64,000 nt of DNA, taken from assembly GCA_037176705.1 (NCBI GenBank), contig CM073898.1:42075488-42139487 (forward strand). The letters run 5' to 3'. Under the pieces are notes generated by a model, which was not told where the DNA came from, searched no databases, and saw nothing but the letters and a program-made list of their open reading frames with translations. Position numbers and translations under genes: made by a program. Below are positions 33,975 through 45,568 of the stretch, in pieces; positions within the stretch are counted from its first letter, which is position 1, and each line of letters begins with the position of its first letter. This DNA is from Molossus alvarezi (taxonomy: Eukaryota; Chordata; Mammalia; Chiroptera; Molossidae).

Positions 33975-35015
33975 ATATTCTCAGAGGCTCCGACTTCTAG
34001 ATAGTGAATTTGGGTCACTTCTGTGTCTTCCTCAGCAATACCATGTGGAAGGGACTTACATCACCAATTAAACTGGGTTCTCACTCATTGGTTTCTATCT
34101 CTGTATCTCAGCTTGGACTCCTGACAAAACAATGAGGGTAAATTATATAATAATATAAATATTCAAATCTCTTTCATCCTCCTCAATGAACAATAATGAA
34201 GTACTCCTTCCCAGAAAGGGGAACAGAATTTTCTAACTATTCCTTGTTTACCTTTAAGGGTTACAATGCTTAAATCATATATTTGCTACCTGCAAAGAAC
34301 ATGCATATAATCTAGCTAGAGTGTTCTTAAAAATTAAATTATCCTATAACACATATCAACACTTAACGAAAATGTGCATCTAAGTTAGACCACAGACTCC
34401 TGAAGTTTCTGTGGCAAGTTTGTCAAAAGTTGAAGTGTTATTTATTCCCAGCTGTTTCTAAGGTTCACAACATCCACCATCGCCACCCCCCTCCCCCCCA
34501 TACATCATCTGAGATTCTTGGCTGAGAAAGCTGTTTGTTTCTTTATTTAGCAAAAACTAGCACAGGCTTAGCAGAGGGACAAGCTGGAGTTTGCAAGTCT
34601 CTTATATATCACCCAGGCAATTGCCAACTCATCACAGGTGTACACGACAAAAGCTGTGGGAGGGAGCAAGCCATAGACTTGTGTGGACATGAATGCTGGG
34701 GCTCCATCTAAAATGTCCCACACTTCTTCATGCATCTGTTGGGAAAAATCTGCTTTTACGGATGGGCAGAGGTGTGTGTGTGGGGTGCAGTTTACAAGAC
34801 ATTTTGAGTCAGCAATTATAAGTAGAGCTGTTGACAGAAAGCTGCTTGATTACCAAGCCACAAAGAAAAGAATGGCAAGAGTAACTTGAAAAAGAAAGAA
34901 AGAAAAAATGGTGAGTTTTCTGAGAAGCAGAGAACTGAGAGCTTAGTTTTATTTTTAAAAGATGCTGAGTTGGTCTCACTCCTCTGCTAAGTCTCTTGAT
35001 TTTATTTTCCCCCAA
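33973..35015. other. unique, repeat-poor sequence
   Basis: No transposon recognised. C-rich run near 34485-34500. Start of a ~3.3 kb repeat-poor block. Confidence 0.4.
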
Positions 35016-35580
35016 GAAGAGTTGAATACCTGACCCGAACTGAAGGGGACATGCCAGCTCAGAGCTCAGCTTACCGACAGGTGGACAGGTGGCTGAATAG
35101 GTATGGCATTTCTGTTTCAGGTCAGCTTTATATGGGCCTTAATTGAATAATATCACCTCTCACTTTTTTTTCTTCCCCCTCATTGATCAAGCTGCTTTTG
35201 AGAAAAGTGATACTTTGCATATCTGGCTAAGTGCTGTTAACAGCCTCTGCCTGCGGTTTGTTAAAATTAAAAAAAAAAAAAAAAGTGTGATCTTGCCGGA
35301 GAAGTAATTTGCTTCTCTCCCACCAATGATGGCTTGTACTTTATGCAAATTGGTATCTAGGGACAACAAATCCCATTTAATACATATGCATAGTTCATAA
35401 AAAAAAAAAAAAAAAAGAACGACGTGAGAGAAAGAGGAAAAAAGATAAAGCAACGAGTCAGCAAAAGAACAGGTTCCGAGGAAATTTATTGTCCCAAATT
35501 GGACATTTGTAACAGATGATGTGAACAAGTGTTAACTTTGTTTTCAGCAGCTCTTCACGTACATTCACTAGACATCACAC
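35016..35580. promoter_or_regulatory. candidate conserved noncoding element
   Basis: Transposon-free text with an octamer site (atgcaaat at 35344), ggccttaattgaataat near 35132, 'ccaccaatgatggcttgta', 'tcccatttaatacatatgc' and 'tttgcatatctggctaagtg'. Two A-tracts (35269-35284, 35399-35416) interrupt it. The regulatory role is inferred from motif texture and repeat depletion only. Confidence 0.35.
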
Positions 35581-35689
35581 AGATTATGTTTTAAGGATCT
35601 GAACTGTAATAAAAAAAAAGTGTCTATGGGCTTTAGAGTGTTGTGTTCCATATGGTTAGGGAAGTACAGAGTTATTGCGACAAGCATCT

Positions 35690-35760
35690 TGTGAAGCTCA
35701 TTACGCGCAGTGGTGTTAGATGCGAATTGCCGCGCATAGCTATAGGGTACGTACATGACA
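35690..35760. promoter_or_regulatory. isolated CpG cluster
   Basis: Six CpGs in about 60 bases (ttacgcgcag, gatgcgaatt, gccgcgcata, gtacgtac) inside AT-rich DNA that is otherwise almost free of CpG. Possibly a protected or unmethylated regulatory core. Confidence 0.35.
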
Positions 35761-36960
35761 TCCCACAGTCAGCAGATAGCAACTGGAAGTGAAAGATATG
35801 AAGGCACAGAGTACAGCTTCAGGGAACATGTTAGACAAAACATCTGCTGGTATCAGAACACTGCATTATCAGATCATTGTGGCCATGAATTTTTTATAAA
35901 GATGCTTTTTTTTCTTTTCCCCGAACTGCAACTTTGAAAGTGACATTTTGTGCAAAAAGTTTTTGATTGAAGTATGATGTCAGGAGGAAGTCCAGTGCAG
36001 CGGTTCATGGTGGAGAGAGCTCATGCTGACCCCAGAAAACTCATTTTTGCAAACTGGAGCAATGCCCATGAGCAAAACCCATGCTGTAGTCCATGGGCAT
36101 GGGGATGCCTAAGCAAGAACATTTTCTAAGCAGAAACATGACTGCGTTGCACTGCTCTTTCATAACACTCATTGTGTGAGGCGGCCCACATTCTAGCCAT
36201 CCCCTTAACACGCACTTCGCTCCTGTGGACAGTGTCAGCCACCAGCTCCCATTAAGCAAGGAGGCTATAGTCCATCAACTCACCTCTTGTGCTCTGCTTG
36301 TTAATGGCAGCCATTAACAAGCCATTTCTTGTCCCAAGAAATCTTGCTATTTCTACCCAAGTGTGCTCTTGTGAGATGTTTCTTCATTGCAGGAAACATG
36401 CCTGGATGACAAACTAGTCGAGTCCTGATCCTTGGGAGTGTGCGGAGGATGCATTAGTGCCGCACGGTCCTTGGGAGAGGGTGAACAGTGGCCTGAGGAG
36501 AGGAACGGAGCGGGGAGATGGCTCACCTTGAGAGAAGTCAGGGGTCCTGATATTTAAGTCCCATTACAGGACGTCACATATTTCATCTTGGGAGATAATA
36601 AAGTGCTTGTAAAAGCTTTATGACTTACGGGAGAACCAGACTATCTGCAGCCACCTTTCTGTTAATGTGGCTCTGAGAAATGGAATAATTTCACTGATGC
36701 AGACCACCCAGGCCATAAGGTGGAGGGATAAACACATTTCTCTGGAAAGATCTAATGCAAAAGAGCAGTGGGGGGAAAAAGTTCAAAGATGAGTGGCAGG
36801 TCCCTGAAATGGATTCTGGAGAACTTAGAGGGAGGGTTTTCCTCCACGGTGCAAACAATCTTCAGTTTAACATTCTTTGCACTAGACCATTGGGTTCTTC
36901 TTTTACCCCTTAAAGTTATGATAAGCTGGATGAGACCAGAATGTGAGGTTGGGAAACCCT
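35761..36960. other. unique, repeat-poor sequence
   Basis: No transposon or exon recognised. Conserved-looking text at 36530-36700 ('ggacgtcacatatttcatct', containing a CRE-like gacgtcac, and 'ggaataatttcactgatgca'). A 9-bp inverted repeat, atgcccatg/catgggcat, lies at 36062-36070 and 36092-36100. Confidence 0.4.
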
Positions 36961-37700
36961 CAAGAGTCAGAGTAGAGTCAGAGTATATTCACGTATAGCA
37001 GTAGGTATGCAGAAACATCTGCAGAAGAATTAGCAATCATTCCAGATATGAAAGAAACACATAATATGTACTCATGAATGAAGACACACCAACCATAAAT
37101 GCCTGAACGTCACAGTTCGAAGCTGTTCTCTTATCGCCCCATTATGCTTTTTTTTCTTTTTTTCTTCTTTCATATTCTCTTCTTGTTTCCTTATTTCTTT
37201 TTCTTCTCCTTCAGCAAAGGCAAAGTGAGGAGAGGCTTTTTTCCCCCTGCATAATTCTTGTTCTGTGTTGCTTTATAGAAGAGAGATTGATATAAAAATA
37301 TTCCCCTGGGAAAGTATCTCTTTTCTACTATTCTCTATGAAAATGTGGATGAACCATCAATAGTACACAGGAGGACCTGAAAACTCATTCATTCACCCAT
37401 TCAACAGATATTTCTGAAGCAGTAGTTACTGTGACCCTTCTGCTGAAAAACAACTAAGTGTTTTATACCTCTATTCATTTTTAAAAAATCACTTATAATT
37501 AACAACTTAGTAAATAATACTCAGAACAACAACAAAAATAAGGAACAGAGAAAATTAAGTAATCCTGAATCTGTCTTTGTCTTGAGAGTATTTGCTGTTC
37601 CAAGTAAATTTGCCTTTGGTTTTATTGATTCTGTTATAAGGTGAGTTTCTTTGTCATTAAATATCCATCTCTACTTTGTGTTGCTAATAAAATGGTTTTC
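36961..37700. other. unique sequence; possible L2 trace
   Basis: 'actcattcattcacccattc aacagatatttctgaa' at 37383-37418 resembles an antisense L2 end. Nothing else recognised. Confidence 0.35.
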
Positions 37701-37703
37701 TTG

Positions 37704-37918
37704 CCCTGGTCAGTTTGGCTCAGCTGTTAGAGCATCAGCCTGCACACCAAAGGGTTGTGGGTTTGATTCCCAGTCAAGAGCACATATCTGGGTTGCAGGT
37801 TCGATCCCCAGCCCTAGTTGGGGTGCATGCAGGAGGCAACCAGTTTCTCTCTCTCTCTTTCCCTTTCACACTCTAAAAATCAATGGAAAAAAGTATTCTC
37901 AGGTGAGGATTAACCAAA
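37704..37918 (+). mobile_element. VES-type SINE
   Basis: 'gccctggtcagtttggctca', 'gagcatcagcctgcacacc', 'tgggttgcaggttcgatcc', (TC)n, 'ctaaaaatcaatgg', 'tattctcaggtgaggatta' with A-rich tail. An (AC)n run (37929-37946) follows the tail. Confidence 0.93.
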
Positions 37919-38116
37919 AAAATAATGTACACACACACACACACAAGTAATCACATCCCAATCACTAGCCCACAATCCCTGATAAAGGGAGGCAAATAAA
38001 GGTGCATTTCTGGAAACTCAGCCTAGGATGACAGAGTTCTACCTCTCATTAAAATTCATAACTACAACCCAGTTATGACATGGTTATTTCAGTTAAAACT
38101 CATACTATCTGAAGTG

Positions 38117-38117
<1 letters not shown>

Positions 38118-38158
<41 letters not shown>
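38118..38158. repeat. (CA)n microsatellite
   Basis: About 20 CA units. Confidence 0.98.
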
Positions 38159-38219
38159 CCCAAGCTGATGGCAGAAACATCAGTTTTTTTCTAGGGAACC
38201 CATATGTAATATGGGCCTC

Positions 38220-38965
38220 CAAGAACCCCTACAAATAAAGTTTCATGAAATATGCACAAGAAAACCAGATACCATGTGGAAGAATCATGAAAACTTTTGG
38301 ACAATATAATCAGATAAAGACAGAAAATAAAGCAGATATCAAACAAAAAATAACTATTTGTAATACATTCTCAAAAAGCAAATAAGAGACTGATTTTATC
38401 AAAAAGGTAAAGATTAGAAAAAGTGAAAATATATTTAAACAAGAAACAAAAAAGCTAGAAAGAGATATAACTCAATTAATAGGTGTAAAATTTGATTAGA
38501 TATAAAGAAAGAGAATTTGTGTGAGCTGTAAGAGAAGCAAAGAGAAATAAAATATTTAAAATGTTTAAAAAGTTAAACTAACACAGAAAATAAAAATGTT
38601 CTAATATATGCCTAATTAAATTTCAAAAAGGAGTGAGAGAGAAGGGACCTGAGGTAATATTCAATAGAACAGTGTTTGAGAATTTTTTATAACTTATTTT
38701 TTAAAATACTAATTCTCAGATTTATGAAGCTAAATGATTCCTAACCAGGAAAAATAAGTACCTAGACACATGAAACTGTGGAATACAAAGACTAAACATA
38801 TTGAAGTACCAAGAGAAAAATGAGGACCTTTGATAGCTTGATGAACTGATAGCTAACTTCTCAACAACAAAAAACAATGAACACAATGTCACAATGTGGT
38901 ATCTTCAATGTGCTCAGAGAGAATCACTGTCAACCAAGACTGCATGTTAATCAAAGTAATTTTCT
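38220..38965 (+). mobile_element. old L1/HAL1 ORF1-like fragment
   Basis: A-rich plus-strand text ending in the recognisable ORF1 3' region: 'gctaacttctcaacaacaaa', 'aacacaatgtcacaatgtgg', 'cttcaatgtgctcagagag', 'actgtcaaccaagactgca'. Full of stops. It could be a HAL1 (ORF1-only) element or an ordinary L1. Confidence 0.6.
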
Positions 38966-39124
38966 TTTTTTATTTATTGAGATATAATTGGGCTTTCTTA
39001 AGATATAATTGACATGTAACATTGTGTAAGTTTAAAGTGTACAATATGATCATTATATATATATAGAAATGATTAGGAAGATATGGTTAGTTAACACATC
39101 CATTTCACATAGTTAAAATTTTGT
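38966..39124 (-). mobile_element. L1M 3' UTR, left part (split by SINE)
   Basis: 'agatataattgacatgtaac', 'aagtttaaagtgtacaatat', 'ttaacacatccatttcaca' is the antisense 3' terminus of an L1M. It continues at 39366 after the SINE. Confidence 0.85.
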
Positions 39125-39364
39125 TGTTGTTGTTAATCCTCACCCAAAGATATTTTTCCCATTGATTTTTAGAGAGAGCAAAAGGGAGGGAGGGATGGGG
39201 AGAGCGGAAGAGAGAAACATCGATGTGAGAGAGACACATCAATTGGTTGTCTCTCACATTCACCCGACTGGGGTCTGGGATGAAACCTGCAACCCAGGTA
39301 TGTGCCTTTGACCAGGAATGGCACAGGCCAACATTCTAACTACTGAGCAGCACCATCCAGAGTA
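39125..39364 (-). mobile_element. VES-type SINE inserted in L1M
   Basis: (TTG)n, 'taatcctcacccaaagata', (GA)-rich zone, 'aacatcgatgtgagagaga', 'ttggttgtctctcacattc', 'ctgcaacccaggtatgtgcc'. Flanks agttaaaattttg and aattacaatttttg look like a decayed duplication. Confidence 0.9.
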
Positions 39365-40255
39365 TAATTACAATTTTTGTGTATATGTTGAGAACTTTTA
39401 AAATGTACTCTCTTAATAACTTTCAAATATATAATACAGCAGTGTTAACTATAGTCACCATGCTGTACATTATATCACTAGAACTTATTCATCTTATAAC
39501 TGGAAGTTTGTACCCTTTGACCACCTTCACCCATTCCTCCAGTGACCCCTGTCGTTGGCACCACCAATCTACTCTCTGTTTTTATGAGTTCAGGGTTTTT
39601 ATGTTTCACATATAATTGAGGTCATATGGTATTTGTCTTTCTCTGTATGACTTATTTCATTTAGAGTAATGTTCTCAAGGTCTATCCATGCTGTAACAAA
39701 TGGCAAAATTTCCTCTTTTTTATGACTAAATAATATTCCACTGTACATGCATACCATATTTTCTTTATCCATTCATCTGTCAGTAGACACCTAGGTTGCT
39801 TTCTTGACTTGGCTATTGTAAATGATGTTGCAATGCACAATCTTTGAGATAGTGATTTTATTTCTCTGGAATACATACCCAGAAATGGAATTCCTGAATC
39901 ATATAGTAGTTCCATTTTTAATTTTTTTGAGGAGACTTCATTCTGTTTCCCATAGTGGCTGCAACAATTTACACTCCCCTCAACAGTGCATATGGGTTCC
40001 TTTTCCCCCACATCCTTGCCAGTATTTACATTGTCTTTTTGATAATGGCCATTCTAACAGGTGTAAGGTGACATTTCATTGTTGTTTTGGTTTAGATTTT
40101 CCTCATGATTAGTGTTGTTGAGCACCTTTTTGTGGACCTTTGGCCATTTGTATGTCTTTGAAAAATAGGTTGTTCAACTTCTTGTCCATTTTTAATTAGA
40201 TTATTTTTCTATTCAGTTACAGAGTTTCTTATATATTTTAGATATAAGCAAATCC
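39365..40255 (-). mobile_element. L1M 3' UTR and end of ORF2, right part
   Basis: 'ttaactatagtcaccatgct', 'tttatgagttcagggttttt', 'gactaaataatattccact', 'gtggctgcaacaatttaca', 'gtgttgttgagcacctttt' are L1M landmarks in antisense order. The minus frame at 39682-40011 is the residual ORF2 C-terminal coding remnant. Confidence 0.9.
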
Positions 40256-40600
40256 ATGCCTAAATTAAAAAAAAAATAAGTAAACAATAACTGCTTTACT
40301 TAGGGAAAACACATTTGCTGCACACTCTCCTTAAGTCGATCCCACCTAACTAAGAGCTTTACAAGACCACCTGAAGGTAACATGTCTTTTCAACAATTTT
40401 TTACGTGTAATATATTATATTCATAGCAAATAACTAGAATGTTGTTTTTGTTATTTAATATTATAAATATACACATATGTATGCTAAACCAGACAATAAT
40501 GACAATAATGAAAAACTAAAAGAACATATTTTCCATGTGGTTAAAAAGTACCCAAGAACATTATATTTTGTGCTTGCAAAGAACCTCATCTCATAGATAT
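40256..40600. other. AT-rich sequence, no gene seen
   Basis: No confident family. Confidence 0.35.
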
Positions 40601-40780
40601 TTATTCTCTATATATCAGTAATAACTATTCCTCCAATTTTGAATATTTAGATTGTTTTCAGGTACTCTATTACAAATGAACTGTGACTAGTAAGCATCTT
40701 TCTGTGCAAAGGTTTAGTTTATTTCAGAGTAGATTCCCAGAAGTGGGTTTATTTGTTCAGAGTATGAATACTTCAGGTTT
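40601..40780 (-). mobile_element. ancient L1ME/MC fragment
   Basis: 'attgttttcaggtactctat', 'taagcatctttctgtgcaaa', 'tttcagagtagattcccaga' match the antisense L1ME 3' region. Confidence 0.6.
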
Positions 40781-41200
40781 TTAAATTTTTTTATTTTATT
40801 TTTCAATTAAAGTTGATATTCAACACTATTTTATATTAGTTTCAAGCATACAGCATAGTGGTTAGACAATTATATAATTTACAAATTGATCTCTCTGATA
40901 ATTCAAGTGTCCACCTGGCACTATACATAGTTATTACAATATTATTGACTATATTCCCTACACTGAACTTTATTAGACTTTTTAACAGTATTAATTCTTC
41001 CAATCCATGAACACAGGATACCCTTTCATTTATTTATGTCTTCAGTTTCTTTCATCAATGTTTTAAGGGTTTAAGTGTACAGATCTTTCAACTTCTTGGT
41101 GAAATTTATTCCTAAGTATTTTATTCTGTTTGATGATGAGATTGTTTTCTTAATTTCTCTAATAGTTCATTGTTAGTGTATAGAAATACAACTGATTTTT

Positions 41201-41434
41201 TTTTTTTTAATCCTCACCTCAGGACATTTTTTTGTTGTTGTTCAGATAGAGTGGGAGGAAGAGAGAGAGAGAAACATCGATGTGAAAGGGACACATCGAG
41301 TGGCTGCCACCCACACGACCAACCAGGGTCGGGGACAAACTGCAACCTAAGTACGTGCCCTTAGCGGGAACCGAACCCTGGTCTCTCTGGACCGCAGGCC
41401 GACGCTCTAACCGCTGAGCCAAACTGGCCAGGGC
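41201..41434 (-). mobile_element. VES-type SINE, young copy
   Basis: Clean antisense copy with well-kept CpGs ('gggacacatcgagtggctgc', 'gggtcggggacaaactg', 'gcgggaaccgaaccctgg'). A perfect 19-bp duplication, agaaatacaactgattttt, lies at 41182-41200 and 41435-41453. One of the most recent events in the window. Confidence 0.97.
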
Positions 41435-42014
41435 AGAAATACAACTGATTTTTGTATATTTATTTTATATCCAGCAACTTTACTGAATTTCTTTATTTCT
41501 GCAGAAATCTATAAGCTTAACATGGGTCTTTTACATATCTTTTAAAGTTTATTCTTATGCTTTTATCATGTTTGTTGCTATTGTAAATGAAAAATTAATT
41601 TTACATTCTCTCATGGAATATCTCTTTTACATATAAAATATATACACTCTGAATATTAATATATTGCCATGCTATCTACTGAATTTTCTTTGTTTGAAAT
41701 CTATTTTTCACTTGATTCTTTTTCATTTTTTAAAAATGTTCAATCATATTATCTGCAAATTTAAGCAGTTTACCTCCTCCTTTCCAGTGTTATGCAGATA
41801 ATTTCCTTTTCCTACTCGATTGCATTGATTAATTTCTCAAGTTAAATATTAGATAATTGTGATAAAAAGATGCATTTTTATATGCTTTCTATTTTAATAG
41901 AGGTGCTTCTAGTTCTTACCTACTAAAGATTATAATTGCATTTGGCAGCTAAAGATATATTTTTATTATTTTGAAGTAGTATCAACAAATTTTTATTTTA
42001 GGAAAAAAATTTTT

Positions 42015-42253
42015 TATCCTCACCCAAGGACATTTTTGCATTATCTTCAGATAGAGTGGGAGGGAGAGAGGGAGGAAGAGAGAGAGAGAAACATCAATGT
42101 GAGAGAGACACATTGACTGGTTGCCACCCACATGACCCCAACCGGGGCCAGGGACAAACTGCAACCAAGGTGTGTGCCCTTAGCGGGAACCAAACCTGGA
42201 ACTCTCTGGTCCACCAGCTGACACTCTAACTGCTGAGCCAAACAGGCCAGGGC
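42015..42253 (-). mobile_element. VES-type SINE inserted in L1M
   Basis: 'tatcctcacccaaggacatt', 'cagatagagtgggaggga', 'gaccccaaccggggccagg', 'gcgggaaccaaacctggaa'. Flanks tattttagg and tattttagt remain of the duplication. Confidence 0.92.
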
Positions 42254-42346
42254 TATTTTAGTGAAATTTTTACAGGAATATTGAATTTGCTCAAATATCC
42301 TTTGGAAGCTGTGGGGGCAATCATGAGTTTTCTCCTTACATTTATT

Positions 42347-42556
42347 TATTTTTTTCTTGTTTTTAGAGAGAGAGGATTGGAGAGGGAGAGAGATAAAACA
42401 TCTATGAGAGAGAACATCAATTAGCTACCTCCTGCATGCCCCACCCCCACTGGGGATTTGGCCCACAACCCAGGCATGTGCCTTGACTGAGAATCAAACT
42501 GGTGACCTCTTGGTGCATGGGTTGACACTAAACCACTAAGCCACACCAGCTGGGCA
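42347..42556 (-). mobile_element. VES SINE, classical subtype, in L1M
   Basis: 'tttagagagagaggattgg', 'catcaattagctacctcctg', 'cactggggatttggccca', 'aagccacaccagctgggc'. Duplication tct(c/t)cttacatttatt at 42331-42346 and 42557-42572. Confidence 0.92.
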
Positions 42557-42780
42557 TCTTCTTACATTTATTAATATAATAAGTATATAACTAGATGTCT
42601 TAATATTAAACACCTTGCTTTTCTGGCATAAAATTCACTTAGTAATGAGATATTATTTCTTAATGATGTTCCACAATCTTTAGAGTGAGATTTTATTTAG
42701 GATTTTGACATTGATGTTCATGAGATATTGGTCTTAGTTTTCTTTTTTTATTTGGTATCAATATGATACTCAATGTACAA

Positions 42781-42914
42781 AAATAATGTGAAAATATTGA
42801 AGTTACTCACTCAAAGGTTTTTCTAGTGGGAAAATCTGGATCTAGTGCTTTATAGAGAATAGTGACATGGGGAATATGAGGCATGGACAAATGTGGAAAG
42901 AGGACAGATTTTTC
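42781..42914. other. unassigned sequence
   Basis: Short interval between two L1 bodies; no family recognised. Confidence 0.35.
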
Positions 42915-43057
42915 ATTTTTTGTTTTTATTTTCTAACAGTTTTGTTGAGCTAAAATATACATGACATAAAGTTCACCCCCTTACTGTGTACAATTCAATT
43001 CAACATTTACAGTTTTGAAATCATCATCGTAATCTAATTATAGGACATATTTATTAC

Positions 43058-43094
<37 letters not shown>

Positions 43095-43309
43095 CCTAAC
43101 CACTTAGTGGTCACTCCCCCATTGCACCTTTCACCTTGGCCAACCACTAGTCTACTTTCTGTCTCCTGATACTTGCCTATCCTGAATATTAAAGAGAAAA
43201 AAAATGTTTTTAAATTTTAAAAATACAAGTGGTATTTTGTGTCTAGCTTCATTCATAAGGGAATGTTTTTGAGGTTCATCTACATTGTAGTGAACATCAG
43301 TACATCATT

Positions 43310-43558
43310 TTTTTTTTTTTTATCCTCACTCGAGGACATTTTCCCATTTTTTGTTCAGATAGAGTGGGAGGGAGAGAGAGAGAGAGAGAGAGAGAAACAT
43401 CGACGTGAAAGGGACACATCGAGTGGCTGCCACCCGCACGACCAACCAGGGCCGGGGACAAACTGCAACTGAGGTACGTGCCCTTAGCGGAAACCGAACC
43501 CGGGTCTCTCTGGACCGCAGGCCAATGCTCTAACTGCTGAGCCAAATCGGCCAGGGCT
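43310..43558 (-). mobile_element. VES-type SINE in L1M
   Basis: T14 tail, 'atcctcactcgaggacatt', 'ttgttcagatagagtggg', (GA)n, 'acatcgacgtgaaaggga', 'gaccaaccagggccgggg', 'gctgagccaaatcggccag'. Well preserved. The duplication is obscured by the T-run. Confidence 0.94.
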
Positions 43559-43856
43559 CATATTTTTATATTGTCAAATTATATCCCATGTATAGATATA
43601 CCATGTCTATTTATCCATTCATTATTTGATGGACATTTGAGTTGTTTCCACCTTTGACAAGTCATGAATAATGCTATCATAACCATTTGTGTACAGGTTT
43701 TTTGTTCGTTTGTTTTTGGTGGACATAGGTTTTTATTTTGATTGTATATACCTAGGCCAGTGTAAAGAACTTGTAGGGCTTGGTAACTTTTAAATTTGAG
43801 ATCCTTTGAGGAAGGACTAAAAATCGGGTGCTAATTAATATAAAAATATTCTGAAG

Positions 43857-44117
43857 CTCTGGCCAGTTTGGCTCAGCAGTTAGAGCGTTGGCTCTTGGAC
43901 TGAAGAGTGTCAGGTTTGATTCCCTGTCAAGGGCACATACCTGGGTTACAGGTTTGATCTCCACCCAGGTTGGGGTTGTGCGGGAGGCAATCAATCAATG
44001 TGTCCTGCTCACATTGATGTTTCTCTCTCTCTCTCTTTCTCTCTTCCTCCCTCCCTCTCTTTCACTCTATCCAAAAATCAATGAAAAAATATCCTCAGGT
44101 GAGGATTTAAAACAAAA
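43857..44117 (+). mobile_element. VES-type SINE in L1M
   Basis: 'gctctggccagtttggctca', 'tagagcgttggctcttgg', 'gtcaagggcacatacctgg', (TC)n, 'ccaaaaatcaatgaaaa', 'tatcctcaggtgaggattt', A tail. Opposite orientation to the L1 around it. Confidence 0.93.
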
Positions 44118-44959
44118 AAAAAATTTCTAATGTTACATAGGAAGAAATCAGATGCACTACCTGGTTATTTTGTAACTCTATGTTTAACATTTTGAGGAAT
44201 TCCCTAATTGTTCTCCAATTTTATATTCCCACCAGCACTGGATGAGTGTTCGAAGTCCTACATCCTCATCAATATTTGTTATTGTCCTTCATTTTTATTA
44301 TAACCATCCTGATGAATATGAAGTGGTGCCTCATTGTGGTTTTGATTTGTCATTTCCCTAAAAACTAATGAGGTTGAGCCTCTCTTCATGTGTTTATTGG
44401 TCATTCATATATGTGTTTTGGAGAAATTTCTATTTATATTTTTTCCCACTTTATAATTTGGGTTACTTGCATTTTTATTTTTGACTTGTTTGAGCCCTTT
44501 GTATATTCTATGTACAAGTCCTTTATCAGATACATTTTTATAAGTATTTTATCTCAGTATGTAAATTATCTTTTCATTTTCTTGATGGTTTCCTTTGAAG
44601 CCAAAAGTTTGTAATTTTGAGGAAGTTTTACTTGTTAATATTCTATCTTATCACTTGTGCACTTGATATTATCCCTAAGAAATAATTACTTGACCCAATA
44701 TCAAATAAACATATTCCTATATTTTCCTCTAAGAGTTTTATAGTTTTACTTTTTATATTTAGGTCTTTGATCCATTTTGGGTTACTTTTTGTATGTGGTG
44801 TGATGTAGGGATCCAAATTTATTTTTTTGAATGTGAATATCCATCTGTCCAAAGAAAAAATTTATTTTGTTTATATTTGAACTATATGAATGTATTCAGA
44901 AAAATATCTGGATAAGTGAAGAGAACAGTCCTATTCACAAAATACAGAAATAAAGCCCC

Positions 44960-45205
44960 ACCCTGGACAGTTTTGCTCAGCGGTTAGAGCGTCAGCCTGC
45001 GGTCCAGAGAGACCCGGGTTCAGTTCCTGCTAAGGGCATGTACCGCGGTTGCAGTTTGTCCCCGGCCCTGGTTGGGTCGTGCAGGTGGAAGCCACTCGAT
45101 GTGTCCCTTTCACATTGATGTTTCTCTCTCTCTCTCTCCCTTCCACTCTATCTGAACAAAAAATGAAAAAATGTCTTCTAGTGAGGATTAAAAAAAACAA
45201 AAAAG
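44960..45205 (+). mobile_element. VES-type SINE
   Basis: 'ccctggacagttttgctcag', 'cagcctgcggtccagagag', 'cccggccctggttgggtcg', (TC)n, 'tatctgaacaaaaaatg', 'gtcttctagtgaggatta', A-rich tail. No clean duplication seen. Confidence 0.93.
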
Positions 45206-45329
45206 AAAGTCCTTATGCTATCATTATGGGAGAACACATATGATCTGGTGTTCCAGAACCAGACACTGTTTTATTCTTTTTTCAAGCCCCTCACACTATC
45301 CATTAAAAGAAGAACTATCTGATAGGTAA

Positions 45330-45480
45330 TTTTTGAAAATAGTTCACAATATGTCTGTACAAGGGAATATTCTATAGTCATTCAGAAAAAGATGTTTCTA
45401 CATGCTCAAATATGGAAAGATTCCAAAATATATTGTAATAAAAGTAAGTTGCAGAAAAGTGCTTATATCATGCAAACATT
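45330..45480 (+). mobile_element. ancient L1ME 3' fragment
   Basis: 'ggaatattctatagtcattc', 'atatggaaagattccaaaat', 'aagtaagttgcagaaaagtg' follow the L1ME 3' region. Confidence 0.6.
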
Positions 45481-45542
45481 TGTATGACTGTAGTCATACA
45501 CACACATATAGAACCTTTCTGTAAGAATTTATCCAGAATGGT

Positions 45543-45567
45543 AAAAAAAAAAAAAAAAAGGGGGGGG
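45543..45567. repeat. A-run followed by G-run
   Basis: About 17 A followed by 7 G. Simple sequence, not coding. Confidence 0.9.
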
Positions 45568-45568
45568 C

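Larger units (their letters stand above)
40785..42780 (-). mobile_element. L1M mosaic (3' UTR end plus ORF2), host of three SINEs
   Basis: 40785-40985 is an antisense L1 3' terminus ('gtttcaagcatacagcatag', 'tattgactatattccctaca'). From about 40990 the text is antisense ORF2 ('cttccaatccatgaacaca', 'aagtattttattctgtttg', 'tccagcaactttactgaat', 'catattatctgcaaattta', 'tttagagtgagattttatt'). The 3' UTR is joined directly to ORF2, so this is either two L1s or one with an internal deletion. SINEs interrupt it at 41201, 42015 and 42347. Confidence 0.8.
42915..44860 (-). mobile_element. L1M 3' UTR and ORF2 3' half, host of two SINEs
   Basis: Antisense landmarks in order: 'acataaagttcaccccctta', 'ggccaaccactagtctactt', 'atcccatgtatagatatacc', 'tgtatatacctaggcc', 'taactctatgtttaacattt', 'tcccaccagcactggatga', 'aatgaggttgagcctctct', 'ggtctttgatccattttgg'. 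An (AC)n lies at 43061-43092. Interrupted by SINEs and by about 140 bases of non-L1 text near 43757-43855 and 44118-44155. Confidence 0.88.
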
